Shown: positions 27,960-37,677, counted from the first letter of the stretch. The stretch is DNA of 64,000 nt from Chitinophagaceae bacterium (GCA_017307735.1 JAFKGR010000012.1:124001-188000); one strand, 5' to 3'. Notes: generated by a model not told the origin, from the letters alone. Program-made: numbers and translations.

Positions 27960-28552
27960 GTCAGAAGGGTAATAGGGTGGATGTAACATAAACTTACTTC
28001 TCTACTAAGGTTTTAGGTCTTCCTGCACATCAAAATACTTTTTTCTGCCTGGAAACGCTTCAGGGTTTTGCTATGCTTCAGTGCCATCGCTCCAAACGCC
28101 TGAAGGTTTTGCTTGAAAACGCTTCAGGGTTTTGCTATGCTTCAGTGCCATCGCTCCAAACGCCTGAAGGTTTTACAAGGCCCCCGGATGGCTTTCGAAA
28201 AACCTTGAAGTGTTTTGAAAGCCTAAAGAAATAACCTTAGTAGAAAAATTATCTCAATGATTCAGATTCAACCTTATTAACCATTGCTTGAAAACGCTTC
28301 AGGGTTTTGCTATGCTTCAGTGCCATCGCTCCAAACGCCTGAAGGTTTTACAAGGCCCCCGGATGGCTTTCGAAAACCTTCAAGCGTTTCGCAGGGGTTT
28401 TGCGGGATGGGAAAACCTTGAAGTGTTTTGAAATCAGATTCAACCTTATTAACCATGACAGCCTTCTGAGAAAGCAAAATCAAAATAAGGTAATAAGGTG
28501 GATGTAGCATAGACTTACCTCTCTACTAAGGTTTTAGGTCTTCCTGCACATT
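27960..28552. repeat. Right cluster of the second repeat family
   Basis: It holds three copies of the GCTTGAAAACGCTTCAGGG module (28046-28110, 28111-28220, 28285-28433) and two of the TTACTTCTCTACTAAGG module (about 27960-28045 and 28436-28552). Order and orientation match the left cluster at 25664-26226. Sequence differences between copies are few (one base in 15-20), so exchange between clusters has probably continued. Confidence 0.88.
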
Positions 28553-28582
28553 AAAAATATAAATTTGCCTGCAGGTGGTTAG

Positions 28583-28660
28583 CCATTTGGTGAACCTATT
28601 GAAGTAGCGGATATTAAAGGCATCATCCTTGCGGCAGATGGCGGTTATACGTCTGTATAA
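28583..28660 (+). pseudogene. C-terminal remnant of a short-chain dehydrogenase gene
   Basis: A 25-codon frame with stop reads PFGEPIEVADIKGII, then LAADGGYTSV. This matches the SDR C-terminal pattern (GEPxEVA ... VDGGYT) with the middle (FLASDxAxxITG) deleted. An intact SDR gene is at 48063-48821 but is only distantly similar. Confidence 0.5.
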
Positions 28661-28739
28661 TTGTCTATCTTTTACAACAAATAAAATAAGATTTTCATTT
28701 AAATACTAAACATCAGGCAAACAGAACTAAGCGGAACGA

Positions 28740-28820
28740 AGTACCTTGGGCGTTGATTACAATGTGCATGTGTTGCCGTCCGTTCTACAGTTCATCGTGC
28801 CGGAATCAGGCTGGCGCTGA
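28740..28820 (+). pseudogene. 3' remnant of a second LLM oxidoreductase gene
   Basis: The last 27 codons of an LLM-class gene remain in frame with the stop: STLGVDYNVHVL ... VPESGWR. They align codon for codon, without gaps, to the end of the intact gene at 20165-20245. Many silent and several replacement differences show it is an older paralogue, not a recent copy. Confidence 0.85.
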
Positions 28821-28868
28821 GAATTCGCGATAGGTGGATATTGTTACTGAATTTTAAAACTAATGATC

Positions 28869-28991
28869 ATGAAAACTTCAATTGGAATTAATCCCAAACC
28901 ACAGATAGAAGTTGCAATGATTGATTATAAAAACCATTGTTATTTTATCTGGAAAATATCAATATCAAAAAACGCTTTCATGTATGCCTGA
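28869..28991 (+). pseudogene. 5' remnant of a dps gene
   Basis: A 40-codon frame starts MKTSIGI, identical to the first seven residues of the intact Dps at 32841, and shares the bases ATGAAAACTTCAAT just at the start. It loses similarity after about 15 codons. Its tail overlaps the start of the nhaA-fusion gene in another frame. Confidence 0.6.
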
Positions 28992-30864
28992 AAAAAATAA
29001 ATCACCGAAACAAATTCATTTGAATAACGGTACAAGGTTGAAACAACCTGTAAATGCGAAACAGGACCATGTGCTTGGAAATCCTGAGGCGCCCATCACG
29101 CTTGTGGAATATGGAAGCTATTTTTCAAATCCCTCTCATGTGGCTCATGAGGTGATCATCAATATCAGGGATCGGTTTGGCGACCAGTTAAGATATGTAT
29201 ATCGGCATTTGCCGCTTCCCGGTCATGAAGGAGCAAAGAAAGCAGCGATATTGGCTGAGTATGCAGCAGCGACCAACCAAAATTTCTGGGCGGTACATGA
29301 AAAATTAATTGATTGCAGTTCTGACGGAGATGTGGATATTGAAAAAGTAGCAAAGGATTTTAATTTGTTCATGCCCGATGATGTAAATGATCCGGCATTG
29401 GCGACGGCCAGGAGGTATGTGGAAGATGATATTCAGGGCGGACGAAAAAGCGGGGCTTTATTGGCTCCCACATTTTATATCAACAACCGCATGTATGAAG
29501 GTCCGTGGGATGAAAATTCGCTTAGCGAAGCGCTTCAGGGTTCTACCGGTTATCGCGTTAAGACGGCGGCGCTTGATTTTGTGAGATGGGGCCCGTCGGC
29601 TGGGATCGCTTTGCTTGTCATGGTGATTGTTGCATTGGTATGGGCTAATTGGGAGCCTTACGGCACTCAGTTTTTAGATTTCTGGCAAAAACCGTTTGGA
29701 TTCCGTGCCGGTGCATTTTCTTTTGATCTTCCACTGATCAGGTGGATCAATGATGGCCTGCTCTCCATTTTCTTTTTGGTGGTTGGCCTGGAAGTGAAAC
29801 GTGAATTTACCGTAGGCAGGTTAACCAAACCGCGTGCTGCAGGATTGCCGCTTATAGGTTCCATTGGAGGAGTGGTCATTCCGGCGCTTATTTATTTATT
29901 GATCGTTCCCTTTGGCCATTTAAGCATAGGATGGGGTACAACCATTTCCACCGACACAGCATTTGCCATTGCCATCATTGCTTTTTTAGGGAACCGGGTG
30001 CCGATAGAGTTACGGGTATTCCTGACTGTATGTGCCATTATAGATGATCTTGTTTCTATTTTAGTGGTAGCTGTTTTTTATACCGATGAAATCAGTGTTC
30101 CCTTTCTCGTGGCTGCAGGAGTGGTAACAGTTATTTTAATGCTCCTCAACAGATGGCGTTTTTACCGATTGATACCTTACGTGGTTCTTGGGTTGCTGCT
30201 CTGGTTTTTCCTGCATGAAGGAGGAATACATGCAACGTTAGCGGGTGTCATCCTGGCGTTGTGTATCCCGACCAGGCCTCCGGCAAACTTCAAATCGTTG
30301 AATGCGCAGGCACAAAGAGTTTTTAAGGCAGAAACTTATTTTGGTGCTACTCAGGATCGCGGGCTGTCCAAGCATTCAATAGAGATGTTGAATACGATCC
30401 ACGACAGGTTGGAATCGCCGGCATCGCGGGTTTTGCACGGCATTGAACCCTGGTCAAGCTATTTTGTGTTGCCCATTTTTGCGCTTGCCAATTCCGGGGT
30501 AATCATAACCTCAGATGTTTTTACTACCGATCTGCAATTGATGATGGCCATTTTCTTTGGGCTGGTGGTAGGTAAACCCGCAGGGATCTTCCTATTTAGC
30601 TGGCTGGCCGTGCGGCTTAATATTGCCGATAAACCTGCCTCCTACAATTGGCGGCAATTATTCGGTGCCGGGGCATTGGCGGGAATAGGATTTACGATGT
30701 CGCTATTCATTGCATCCGAAGCTTTTCCGGTGCCGACAGATTTTGCTGCAGCAAAGATTGCCATTTTTATTGCGTCCATCGTGGCAGGTGTTTCGGGTAC
30801 ACTTATTTTATGGAAAAAAGTGGTGCCTGTTGCCCAAAACAGCGCTGAGGCTCAGTCAGGATAA
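28984..30864 (+). CDS. nhaA: Na+/H+ antiporter NhaA with N-terminal DsbA-like domain
   Basis: The frame opens at a TTG at 28921 but the ATG at 28984 (MPEKNKSPKQ) is better. Residues about 30-195 form a thioredoxin/DsbA-type domain (LGNPEAPITLVEYGSY ... APTFYINNRMYEG, keeping the cis-Pro), but the CxxC site is replaced by FSNPSH, so it cannot be redox-active. Residues 205-620 are a full NhaA antiporter of about 11-12 helices, with TDTAFAIAIIAFLG and the CAIIDDLVSILVVA helix holding the two Asp residues that carry ions. It exports Na+ in exchange for H+. The first domain probably regulates or binds partners. Confidence 0.93.
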   Translation: MPEKNKSPKQIHLNNGTRLKQPVNAKQDHVLGNPEAPITLVEYGSYFSNPSHVAHEVIINIRDRFGDQLRYVYRHLPLPGHEGAKKAAILAEYAAATNQNFWAVHEKLIDCSSDGDVDIEKVAKDFNLFMPDDVNDPALATARRYVEDDIQGGRKSGALLAPTFYINNRMYEGPWDENSLSEALQGSTGYRVKTAALDFVRWGPSAGIALLVMVIVALVWANWEPYGTQFLDFWQKPFGFRAGAFSFDLPLIRWINDGLLSIFFLVVGLEVKREFTVGRLTKPRAAGLPLIGSIGGVVIPALIYLLIVPFGHLSIGWGTTISTDTAFAIAIIAFLGNRVPIELRVFLTVCAIIDDLVSILVVAVFYTDEISVPFLVAAGVVTVILMLLNRWRFYRLIPYVVLGLLLWFFLHEGGIHATLAGVILALCIPTRPPANFKSLNAQAQRVFKAETYFGATQDRGLSKHSIEMLNTIHDRLESPASRVLHGIEPWSSYFVLPIFALANSGVIITSDVFTTDLQLMMAIFFGLVVGKPAGIFLFSWLAVRLNIADKPASYNWRQLFGAGALAGIGFTMSLFIASEAFPVPTDFAAAKIAIFIASIVAGVSGTLILWKKVVPVAQNSAEAQSG

Positions 30865-30984
30865 ATCACCGGATGTTTTTACCTATAACTTTTTCATAAA
30901 TTGTGAGTAAACTTAAATTGAATAAAATAGCGGATAGAGACATCAACAAAATCAGGAAAAGCTGCATAAATTAAAAAGATAGTT

Positions 30985-31815
30985 ATGGACTCGCTTTTTA
31001 AAATATTCAAAATTGACAAAGATGAAGCCGCCAAAATTTCGGCTTCGCCGGATGAACCGCATCAGCACGATTTTGAAGAACTCATTATCGCAGCAGAAGG
31101 GCAATTGGAACATTTTATTGACTTCAAGACTACCATTACTGATGCGTCGTTGGTTAGTTTTGTAACAAAAGGAAAAATCCATCGCGCTATTCCGAGAGTA
31201 AAAGATGGAAAATGTGATATGTGGGTTCTCCGGTTCAAAAGTGAACTTATTCCCGATACCATTTTTCAGCTTTATGCGTCCTATCACGACCACGCAACAA
31301 TCCGATTACAGAGGGGTACGTTTTTCAACCGCCTGACGACTACCTGTGAGCTGATAAACTTGGAAATGCAGCAGGAAAATTCCGACCTCGGTATGGTGCG
31401 GCATCTGCTCAGCGCATTGTTGATGATGATCAGAACGGAAAGAAACAAAATGTCATCTTCCCAAAACTCAATATCAAACCACCAAAGTACCACTATCCAT
31501 AACTTTCTCCGAATATTAGAAGAGAATTATCCCCGGCCCGTGGGTGTAGATTATTATGCTGAAAAATTATTCATGTCGGCCCGAAATCTGAATTTGATTT
31601 GCAAAAATATAATCAATCAAACGGTGAGCGAAGTCATTGAAACCCGGAAACTGATTGAAGCAAAAAATCAACTGACCCATTCCGATAAAAACATTTCTGA
31701 AATCGGTTTTGATCTGGGATTTAACGAAAAAGCCTATTTCACCAATGTGTTCAAAAGACGCACCGGACAAACCCCGACTGGATTCAGGACGGAGATGAGA
31801 AGGCTTCTTTCCTGA
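30985..31815 (+). CDS. AraC-family transcriptional regulator
   Basis: A 276-residue protein with an N-terminal cupin-like sensing part (EPHQHDFEELIIAAEGQLEHF) and a C-terminal double helix-turn-helix (NISEIGFDLGFNEKAYFTNVFKRRTGQTPTGFR) typical of AraC. The middle is helical. It lies 170 bases upstream of the dioxygenase gene on the same strand and probably controls it, the next genes, or both; the inducer is unknown. Confidence 0.92.
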   Translation: MDSLFKIFKIDKDEAAKISASPDEPHQHDFEELIIAAEGQLEHFIDFKTTITDASLVSFVTKGKIHRAIPRVKDGKCDMWVLRFKSELIPDTIFQLYASYHDHATIRLQRGTFFNRLTTTCELINLEMQQENSDLGMVRHLLSALLMMIRTERNKMSSSQNSISNHQSTTIHNFLRILEENYPRPVGVDYYAEKLFMSARNLNLICKNIINQTVSEVIETRKLIEAKNQLTHSDKNISEIGFDLGFNEKAYFTNVFKRRTGQTPTGFRTEMRRLLS

Positions 31816-31984
31816 TTTTACAACTCTTCTTCCTGATACCATTACGTACTGTCCGGAAAATGGTTGCAACTTTACATTATTAAATTATTTATCGTTTCAT
31901 AATAATGAAATATAGTAGCAGTAATAAAAAATGAGACAGGTAAAAAAAGTAAACTGCTATTATGAAATAAAAAAAATCAAAAAT

Positions 31985-32809
31985 ATGGAAGCACTTAATA
32001 AAATAGCCGACTCTCTTGCCAGCACTCCCAAAATGCCCGTGCTGTTTTTGGGACATGGAAGCCCGATGAATGCTATTGAGGAAAATGAATTCGTGCAGGG
32101 GTTCAGAAAAGTGAGTGGTGAAATTCCCAAACCACAGGCCATTCTGTGTGTCAGCGCCCACTGGGAAACGCGCGGCACACAAATTACAGCCATGGAGAAA
32201 CCTGTCACCATTCACGACTTTGGCGGTTTTCCCAAAGAACTTTTTGAAGTGCAATACCCTGCTCCCGGAAGTCCTGAATTAGCGAAAGAGACAAAATCCA
32301 TCATCAAAAAAACGGATGTTGAATTGGACGATAAATGGGGATTGGATCATGGCGCATGGTCGGTTATCAAACATCTTTATCCAAAGGCAGATGTTCCGGT
32401 AATAGAATTGAGTTTAGATTATTATCAAACGCCACAATTCCATTACGAACTGGCGCAGGAGTTGAAACCGCTAAGAGAAAAAGGTGTATTGATTATAGGC
32501 AGTGGAAATATAGTTCACAATCTTCGGATGGTAGCCTGGCACAAACTGAATGAAGATTTTGGTTATGACTGGGCTTTGGAGGCAAATGAAAGAATGAAGA
32601 AATTTATTTTGGATGACGACCATAAGTCACTGATCAATTTCTCCCGGCAGGGTAAAGAATTTCAGATGGCTATTCCCACACCGGAACATTACCTGCCGTT
32701 GTTGTATGCACTGGCATTAAAAGAAAACAATGAAAGTCTTTCCTTATTCAATGACAAACCGGTGGGAGGCTCACTGTCTATGACCAGTGTGAAGATTGGT
32801 ATTTCGTAA
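31985..32809 (+). CDS. LigB-type extradiol dioxygenase (4,5-DOPA dioxygenase family)
   Basis: An upstream ATG at 31931 gives a Lys-rich 18-residue extension; the ATG at 31985 (MEALNKIADSL) fits the family better. The 274-residue product has the metal and active-site signatures LFLGHGSPMNAIE, CVSAHWETRG, TIHDFGGFPKELFEVQYPAPGSPELA, DHGAWSVIKHLYP and GSGNIVHNLR. YgiD/DODA proteins bind Fe2+ or Zn2+ and open catechol rings, classically L-DOPA. In bacteria they are often induced with stress genes; here it lies between an AraC regulator and dps. Confidence 0.9.
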   Translation: MEALNKIADSLASTPKMPVLFLGHGSPMNAIEENEFVQGFRKVSGEIPKPQAILCVSAHWETRGTQITAMEKPVTIHDFGGFPKELFEVQYPAPGSPELAKETKSIIKKTDVELDDKWGLDHGAWSVIKHLYPKADVPVIELSLDYYQTPQFHYELAQELKPLREKGVLIIGSGNIVHNLRMVAWHKLNEDFGYDWALEANERMKKFILDDDHKSLINFSRQGKEFQMAIPTPEHYLPLLYALALKENNESLSLFNDKPVGGSLSMTSVKIGIS

Positions 32810-32840
32810 AAAGCATTTTATCAACTAAAAAATAAACATT

Positions 32841-33311
32841 ATGAAAACTTCAATCGGAATTTCAGACGAAAACAGAAAGTCAGTGGCTATTGAGCTAAGC
32901 AAGCTCCTTGCCGACGAGGTAGTACTTTACATCAAAACACGCAATGCCCACTGGAACGTTGAAAGCAGCGACTTTCATGCCATGCACAAATTTTTTGAGG
33001 AGCAGTATGAACAGTTGGATGAAATAATGGATAACGTGGCAGAACGGATCCGTTCCATTGGCCACTATGCACCGGCCACTTTACAGAGTTTTTTGGAACT
33101 TACCCATCTTACCGAAAAAAGTGAAGAAAAAAACAACAGCCAGGGTTTTATTGAGTTGTTATTGGCAGATCACGAAAGCATCATTGAGTTTCTGAGGGGG
33201 AACATCAATCGTTTTGCAAACGACTTCAACGACCTCGGTACAAGTGATTTCATTACCGGATTGATGGAAGATCATGAAAAAATGGCCTGGATGCTGAGGG
33301 CACATCTTTGA
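32841..33311 (+). CDS. dps: Dps-family DNA-binding ferritin-like protein
   Basis: A 156-residue Dps. The inter-subunit ferroxidase site is seen: H and D/E residues in RNAHWNVESSDFHAMHKFFEEQYEQLDEIMDNVAERI. Dps dodecamers store iron, detoxify peroxide and protect DNA. It starts 31 bases after the dioxygenase gene and is probably transcribed with it. A remnant of another dps start exists at 28869. Confidence 0.95.
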   Translation: MKTSIGISDENRKSVAIELSKLLADEVVLYIKTRNAHWNVESSDFHAMHKFFEEQYEQLDEIMDNVAERIRSIGHYAPATLQSFLELTHLTEKSEEKNNSQGFIELLLADHESIIEFLRGNINRFANDFNDLGTSDFITGLMEDHEKMAWMLRAHL

Positions 33312-33390
33312 AATCAGGCTGCCTCGCAGCAGGGAGATAAATAATTGGTTGCAATAAACAGGCGTATGTCAGAACTACCAAATGAATACG

Positions 33391-33413
33391 CCGGTCGGTG
33401 AGACACCGACCGG
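33391..33413. repeat. Perfect GC-rich hairpin between dps and a lipoprotein gene
   Basis: CCGGTCGGTG pairs with CACCGACCGG around an AGA loop: a 10-base perfect stem. No T-run follows, so it is not a classic terminator. It resembles short palindromic intergenic repeats of Bacteroidota. Confidence 0.85.
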
Positions 33414-33507
33414 TAATGCAAGGTGTGAAGCAAAAATGTTTGGCTCAGCCAGTACTATTTATGGCATACTCAAAAACTAAATTGTACATTTAAAGAAAAT
33501 ATAAATT

Positions 33508-34008
33508 ATGAAAAAGAATGTTTTAAAACTCGTTCTGCCGATAGCAGTATTTTTCATTTTTATCCTGGCCCAGGGATGCAACCAGTCGGGAAAAAACCAG
33601 GAGCAGGCGCCGTCCGATTCGACTGAACATGCAACAAGCGAAAGCCATGAACATGAAAGCATGTCATCAGACAGCCTTACACTAAACAATGGCGCCAAAT
33701 GGAAAGCAGATGAACCTACCAATAAGAACGCCGGACTTCTTATCGCAACGGGTGATCAGTTTTCCAAAAATTCAAAGAGGACGCTGGAAGATTATCATGC
33801 CTTTGGGAATGATATCACTTCGGGGATCAACAAAATGATAAAAGAATGCACGATGGAAGGCAAAGAAGATGCGGCGCTTCATCTCTGGTTTCTTCCTTTG
33901 CTGCAGCAAACCGGCACTTTAAAAGACGCGAAAGACACAACAGGGTTGGGTAGTGTAACATCCGAAATGATTCATCGCTTAGAGATGTATAAAAACTATT
34001 TTGAATAG
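33508..34008 (+). CDS. Hypothetical lipoprotein with His-rich N-terminal linker
   Basis: A 166-residue protein with a lipobox at LAQGC (Cys near residue 24), then a low-complexity stretch with several His (TEHATSESHEHESMS), then LNNGAKWKADEPTNKNAGLL, a start I associate with an unnamed Bacteroidota family, and a helical C-terminal part (RTLEDYHAFGNDITSGINKMIKECTMEG, HLWFLPLLQQTG). Predicted to be periplasmic and possibly metal binding. It lies in the stress block after dps. Confidence 0.7.
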   Translation: MKKNVLKLVLPIAVFFIFILAQGCNQSGKNQEQAPSDSTEHATSESHEHESMSSDSLTLNNGAKWKADEPTNKNAGLLIATGDQFSKNSKRTLEDYHAFGNDITSGINKMIKECTMEGKEDAALHLWFLPLLQQTGTLKDAKDTTGLGSVTSEMIHRLEMYKNYFE

Positions 34009-34122
34009 AATTTTAAAAAAAACAACCAACTGAATATTTGCGCTTTGACTGATATTATAAATGCACTTATAGAATGATTAAGACAGATTTCGCCGATTCT
34101 AAACAATTTAAAATTTAAAATT

Positions 34123-34692
34123 ATGGAAACGAAAAATCTTGAAGCTTTAAGCAGATCAGCAAAACAGTGGTATTTATTACTAATACTGGGACTTATTTTT
34201 ATAGCCATGGGAATATGGGTATTTTTTACTCCCGTAAGTTCTTTTGTTGCCCTGTCCATGTTCTTCGCGTTCACTTTTCTTATTTCCGGCATATTTGAAA
34301 TCTCTTATGCCATCTCAAACAGAAAAACCATAGATAATTGGGGATGGAATCTGGTAGGGGGTATCATTGACTTAATTATTGGAATTATACTGATATCACA
34401 TACCGGCGCCTCTATGGTATTCCTCATATTTTATGTGGGTTTTGCTTTAATCTTCAGATCTATCATGACCATCGGCTGGTCGGTTCAGTTAAATCGAATG
34501 GGCATCAAAAACTGGGGCTGGATATTGGTATGGGGTATTTTGGGATTGATCTTTTGTTTTATACTTCTTTGGAACCCATTGATCACCGGAATGGTCATTG
34601 TCATCTATCTTGGTGTTGCTTTCATAATGATTGGAATAGCACAAATTTTCCTGTCGTTACGGCTTAGAAAATTGAAAAAAGAGGGAATTTGA
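34123..34692 (+). CDS. HdeD/DUF308 family membrane protein
   Basis: A 189-residue protein with six hydrophobic helices in three pairs, typical of the HdeD family. Characteristic segments are WYLLLILGLIFIAMGIWVFFTP, WGWNLVGGIIDLIIGIIL and WGWILVWGILGLIFCFILL. In enterics HdeD is tied to acid resistance at high cell density; the mechanism is not known. Context among pump and chaperone genes fits a stress role. Confidence 0.88.
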   Translation: METKNLEALSRSAKQWYLLLILGLIFIAMGIWVFFTPVSSFVALSMFFAFTFLISGIFEISYAISNRKTIDNWGWNLVGGIIDLIIGIILISHTGASMVFLIFYVGFALIFRSIMTIGWSVQLNRMGIKNWGWILVWGILGLIFCFILLWNPLITGMVIVIYLGVAFIMIGIAQIFLSLRLRKLKKEGI

Positions 34693-34905
34693 TTTTTCGG
34701 GCGTTTGTAACTTAAAGTTGGTATTTATCTATTTACTACAGCAGATAAATTGCTGAGTAATGGTGGAACGCATTCAACTTTTTGTTGTGAACGCCTTCAA
34801 AAATTTAAATTACACCTTAATAAGTTTTTTATTCAACTTCACTTTTTATGAGCGGGCAGTTTCTTTTTGAGATTGGTTACAAAACAAATCTACATCAGAA
34901 TTGCA

Positions 34906-37482
34906 ATGAATAAAAATTTGCAGATGAAAGAAAATTACCAGCTCAGCAGAGAAGAAGCGGTCAACCGGCTTCAGACATCGTTTTCCGGTTTAAAGAGTGA
35001 AGTCATTCCTGCATTGCAAAAGAAATATGGAGAAAATCTTCTCCGGGAGGCCAAACAAAAAAGCAAATTTTCTATTTTTTTAGGGCAGTTTAATGATGTA
35101 ATGATCATCATACTGATCATTGCTGCTGTCATCTCATTTATCGTAGGTGAACATACCGACGCGATTGTTATCATGGCCATCATTATAGGAAATGCATGGA
35201 TGGGTTATTCGCAGGAAAGCAAGGCGGAGGCATCTATCAAAATGCTTAAAAAAATGGCTGCTCAATTTGCACTGGTATTGCGCGATGGCAAACCTGTAAA
35301 ATTGGATGCCGCCAAATTATATCCCGGCGATGTGATTTTACTGGAAGCCGGCAGTATTGTACCCGCAGATGCAAGACTAATTGAAATAAGTTCTTTTAAA
35401 ACGGATGAAGCATCGCTGACCGGGGAAAGTCATTCCATTGAAAAAATAACAGATGCAATAGCAGCGGATAACCTCGTTCCCGGCGATCAGCGCAATATGG
35501 TTTTTAAAGGAACGATAGTAAGCAACGGTTCTGCAAAAGCAGTAATAACAGCTACCGGTATGGACACCGAGATAGGGAAGATTGCGGAGCTGATGGATAC
35601 CGGTTTTCAGAAAACACCCTTGCAAAAAAGGCTTGCCGTATTCAGTAAACAATTAGCGGTAATTGTCATCATTATTTGCGTTTTGGTTTTTGTATTAGGT
35701 CTTCAGAGAGGTACGCCTGCATTTCAAATGTTCCTGACCGCACTTTCGCTGGCAGTGGCCGCATTGCCCGAAGCGTTGCCCGCCGTTATAACCATTGCGC
35801 TTGCCCGAAGTGCCGGCCGTATGGTGAAGCAAAAAGCGCTGATAAGAAAACTTCCTGCAGTGGAAACATTGGGATCGGTTACTTACATCTGCACGGATAA
35901 AACCGGTACGCTTACCCAAAATATTATGACGGTTGAAAAATTGCAGTCAGCAGATAATAAAGATGAGTTGTTGAATTATGCAATGCTCTTAAATAATGAA
36001 GTAAAATTTTCGGACAAAGATGAATTGTTGGGGGATTCTACGGAAACAGCATTGGTAAACTATTCAATAAATCAGGGATACAAAAAAGTGGATGCGGATG
36101 AAAAATATTCGTTGGTGGCGACGCTGCCATTTGATTCGGAACGGATGAGGATGAGCACTCTGCACAACAGTGAAGGCAAATGGATCATGTTCACCAAAGG
36201 CGCTCCGGCAAAAGTGGCCGAAATACTTTCTGCAAAAGATAAAAGCAGTGCGAAAGGTTGGTTAGATACCAATAAAGAATGGGCCGCCAACGGACTGAGA
36301 GTTTTATTTTTTGCGTACAGGATTTTTGAACAACAGCCCACAAAAGCAGAACTGAGTTTGGAAAACGACATGGATTTTTTAGGAATGGCGGGCATGATTG
36401 ACCCACCCCGTGAAGAAGTTGCCGACGCGATTCAGCAATGTAAAACTGCAGGAATAAAAACAGTGATGATAACCGGCGACCAGGCGCTTACGGCCAAAGC
36501 CATCGGGCAAAGACTGGGGATAACGGATAATAACGGAACTGCAATGACAGGAACAGAACTGCAAAAATTATCCGAAGAAGAATTGCAAAGTGAAGCGGAA
36601 AAAGTATTCGTGTATGCACGGGTGTCGCCTGAGCAGAAATTGAATATTGTAAAAGCCCTGCAGCACAATGGAGAGTTTGTGGCCATGACCGGTGACGGAG
36701 TAAATGATGCACCTTCTCTGAAACAGGCAGACATTGGATTGGCAATGGGCATCACAGGAACAGATGTGGCCAAAGAAGCGTCTGACATGATTTTGATGGA
36801 TGATAATTTTGCCACCATCGTCAAAGCCGTAAAGGAAGGGCGAAGAATCTATGAGAACATCAGGAAATTTATTTTGTATGTGCTTTCCTGCAACCTCAGC
36901 GAAATTCTGACCCTGCTGATAGCGCCTTTGCTTGGCTTTGCTATTCCGTTGCTCCCCATTCATATTCTATGGATAAACCTGGTAACAGACGGCTTGCCCG
37001 GCATTGCGCTGGTGGCCGAACCTGCTGAAAAAGGGATTATGCAACAACCGCCCAGGCCACCAAAAGAAAATTTGTTTGCCGGCGGACTGGCGAAGAAAAT
37101 AATATTATCAGGGATCGTGCTGACGCTGGCCGCAATATTTATTCAATGGTGGGCTGTGGGGCAGGGATATGATGTAAACACGCAACAAACCATGGTGTTC
37201 ACCACATTGTGCTTTGTTCAATTGGCCAATGCACTTTCCAGCCGTTCATTTCATCATTCGCTGTTTGCCAAAGGAATATTTTACAACAAAACCATGTGGA
37301 TGGCCATCTTTGTCACCATCATTCTTCAATTATTGCTTCTGTATGTTCCTTTCCTGCATCCGGTATTTAAAACTACAAGTTTAGGTCTGGGATCTATGAA
37401 CATGATTCTGTTGGTTGCGATTGTTTCTTTATTGTTATTGGAGGTAATCAAATTCATAAATAATAAAGTAAGGCTGAATTAA
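34906..37482 (+). CDS. Cation-translocating P-type ATPase (P2, Ca2+-pump-like)
   Basis: Starts at ATG 34906 (MNKNLQMKENY) or 34924; the longer TTG frame adds nothing conserved. The protein has an N-terminal cation-ATPase domain, TGES (actuator domain), PEALP in TM4 (AALPEALPAVITIALA), the phosphorylation site D331-KTGTLT, the hinge GDGVNDAPSLKQADIG and ten membrane helices. The layout fits P2A Ca2+/Mn2+ pumps, although the usual TM4 motif is PEGLP. It pumps divalent cations out of the cytoplasm at the cost of ATP. Confidence 0.92.
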   Translation: MNKNLQMKENYQLSREEAVNRLQTSFSGLKSEVIPALQKKYGENLLREAKQKSKFSIFLGQFNDVMIIILIIAAVISFIVGEHTDAIVIMAIIIGNAWMGYSQESKAEASIKMLKKMAAQFALVLRDGKPVKLDAAKLYPGDVILLEAGSIVPADARLIEISSFKTDEASLTGESHSIEKITDAIAADNLVPGDQRNMVFKGTIVSNGSAKAVITATGMDTEIGKIAELMDTGFQKTPLQKRLAVFSKQLAVIVIIICVLVFVLGLQRGTPAFQMFLTALSLAVAALPEALPAVITIALARSAGRMVKQKALIRKLPAVETLGSVTYICTDKTGTLTQNIMTVEKLQSADNKDELLNYAMLLNNEVKFSDKDELLGDSTETALVNYSINQGYKKVDADEKYSLVATLPFDSERMRMSTLHNSEGKWIMFTKGAPAKVAEILSAKDKSSAKGWLDTNKEWAANGLRVLFFAYRIFEQQPTKAELSLENDMDFLGMAGMIDPPREEVADAIQQCKTAGIKTVMITGDQALTAKAIGQRLGITDNNGTAMTGTELQKLSEEELQSEAEKVFVYARVSPEQKLNIVKALQHNGEFVAMTGDGVNDAPSLKQADIGLAMGITGTDVAKEASDMILMDDNFATIVKAVKEGRRIYENIRKFILYVLSCNLSEILTLLIAPLLGFAIPLLPIHILWINLVTDGLPGIALVAEPAEKGIMQQPPRPPKENLFAGGLAKKIILSGIVLTLAAIFIQWWAVGQGYDVNTQQTMVFTTLCFVQLANALSSRSFHHSLFAKGIFYNKTMWMAIFVTIILQLLLLYVPFLHPVFKTTSLGLGSMNMILLVAIVSLLLLEVIKFINNKVRLN

Positions 37483-37677
37483 TGGTTGTTATCACGTGGG
37501 ACGCATCCTGAAATTCAAAGCATCAAGGACATTTACTCTGAATTTCAAGACTGAAATTTTGACTTTTTGATTGTCATTTTTTCTAACCTCGCCGACAAAA
37601 TTTCATTTTTTTAATGGCAAATTAGGATGGCACATAAGTTGAGTGCATTTTTTTAAAATCATTTTTTAACCAATTAA

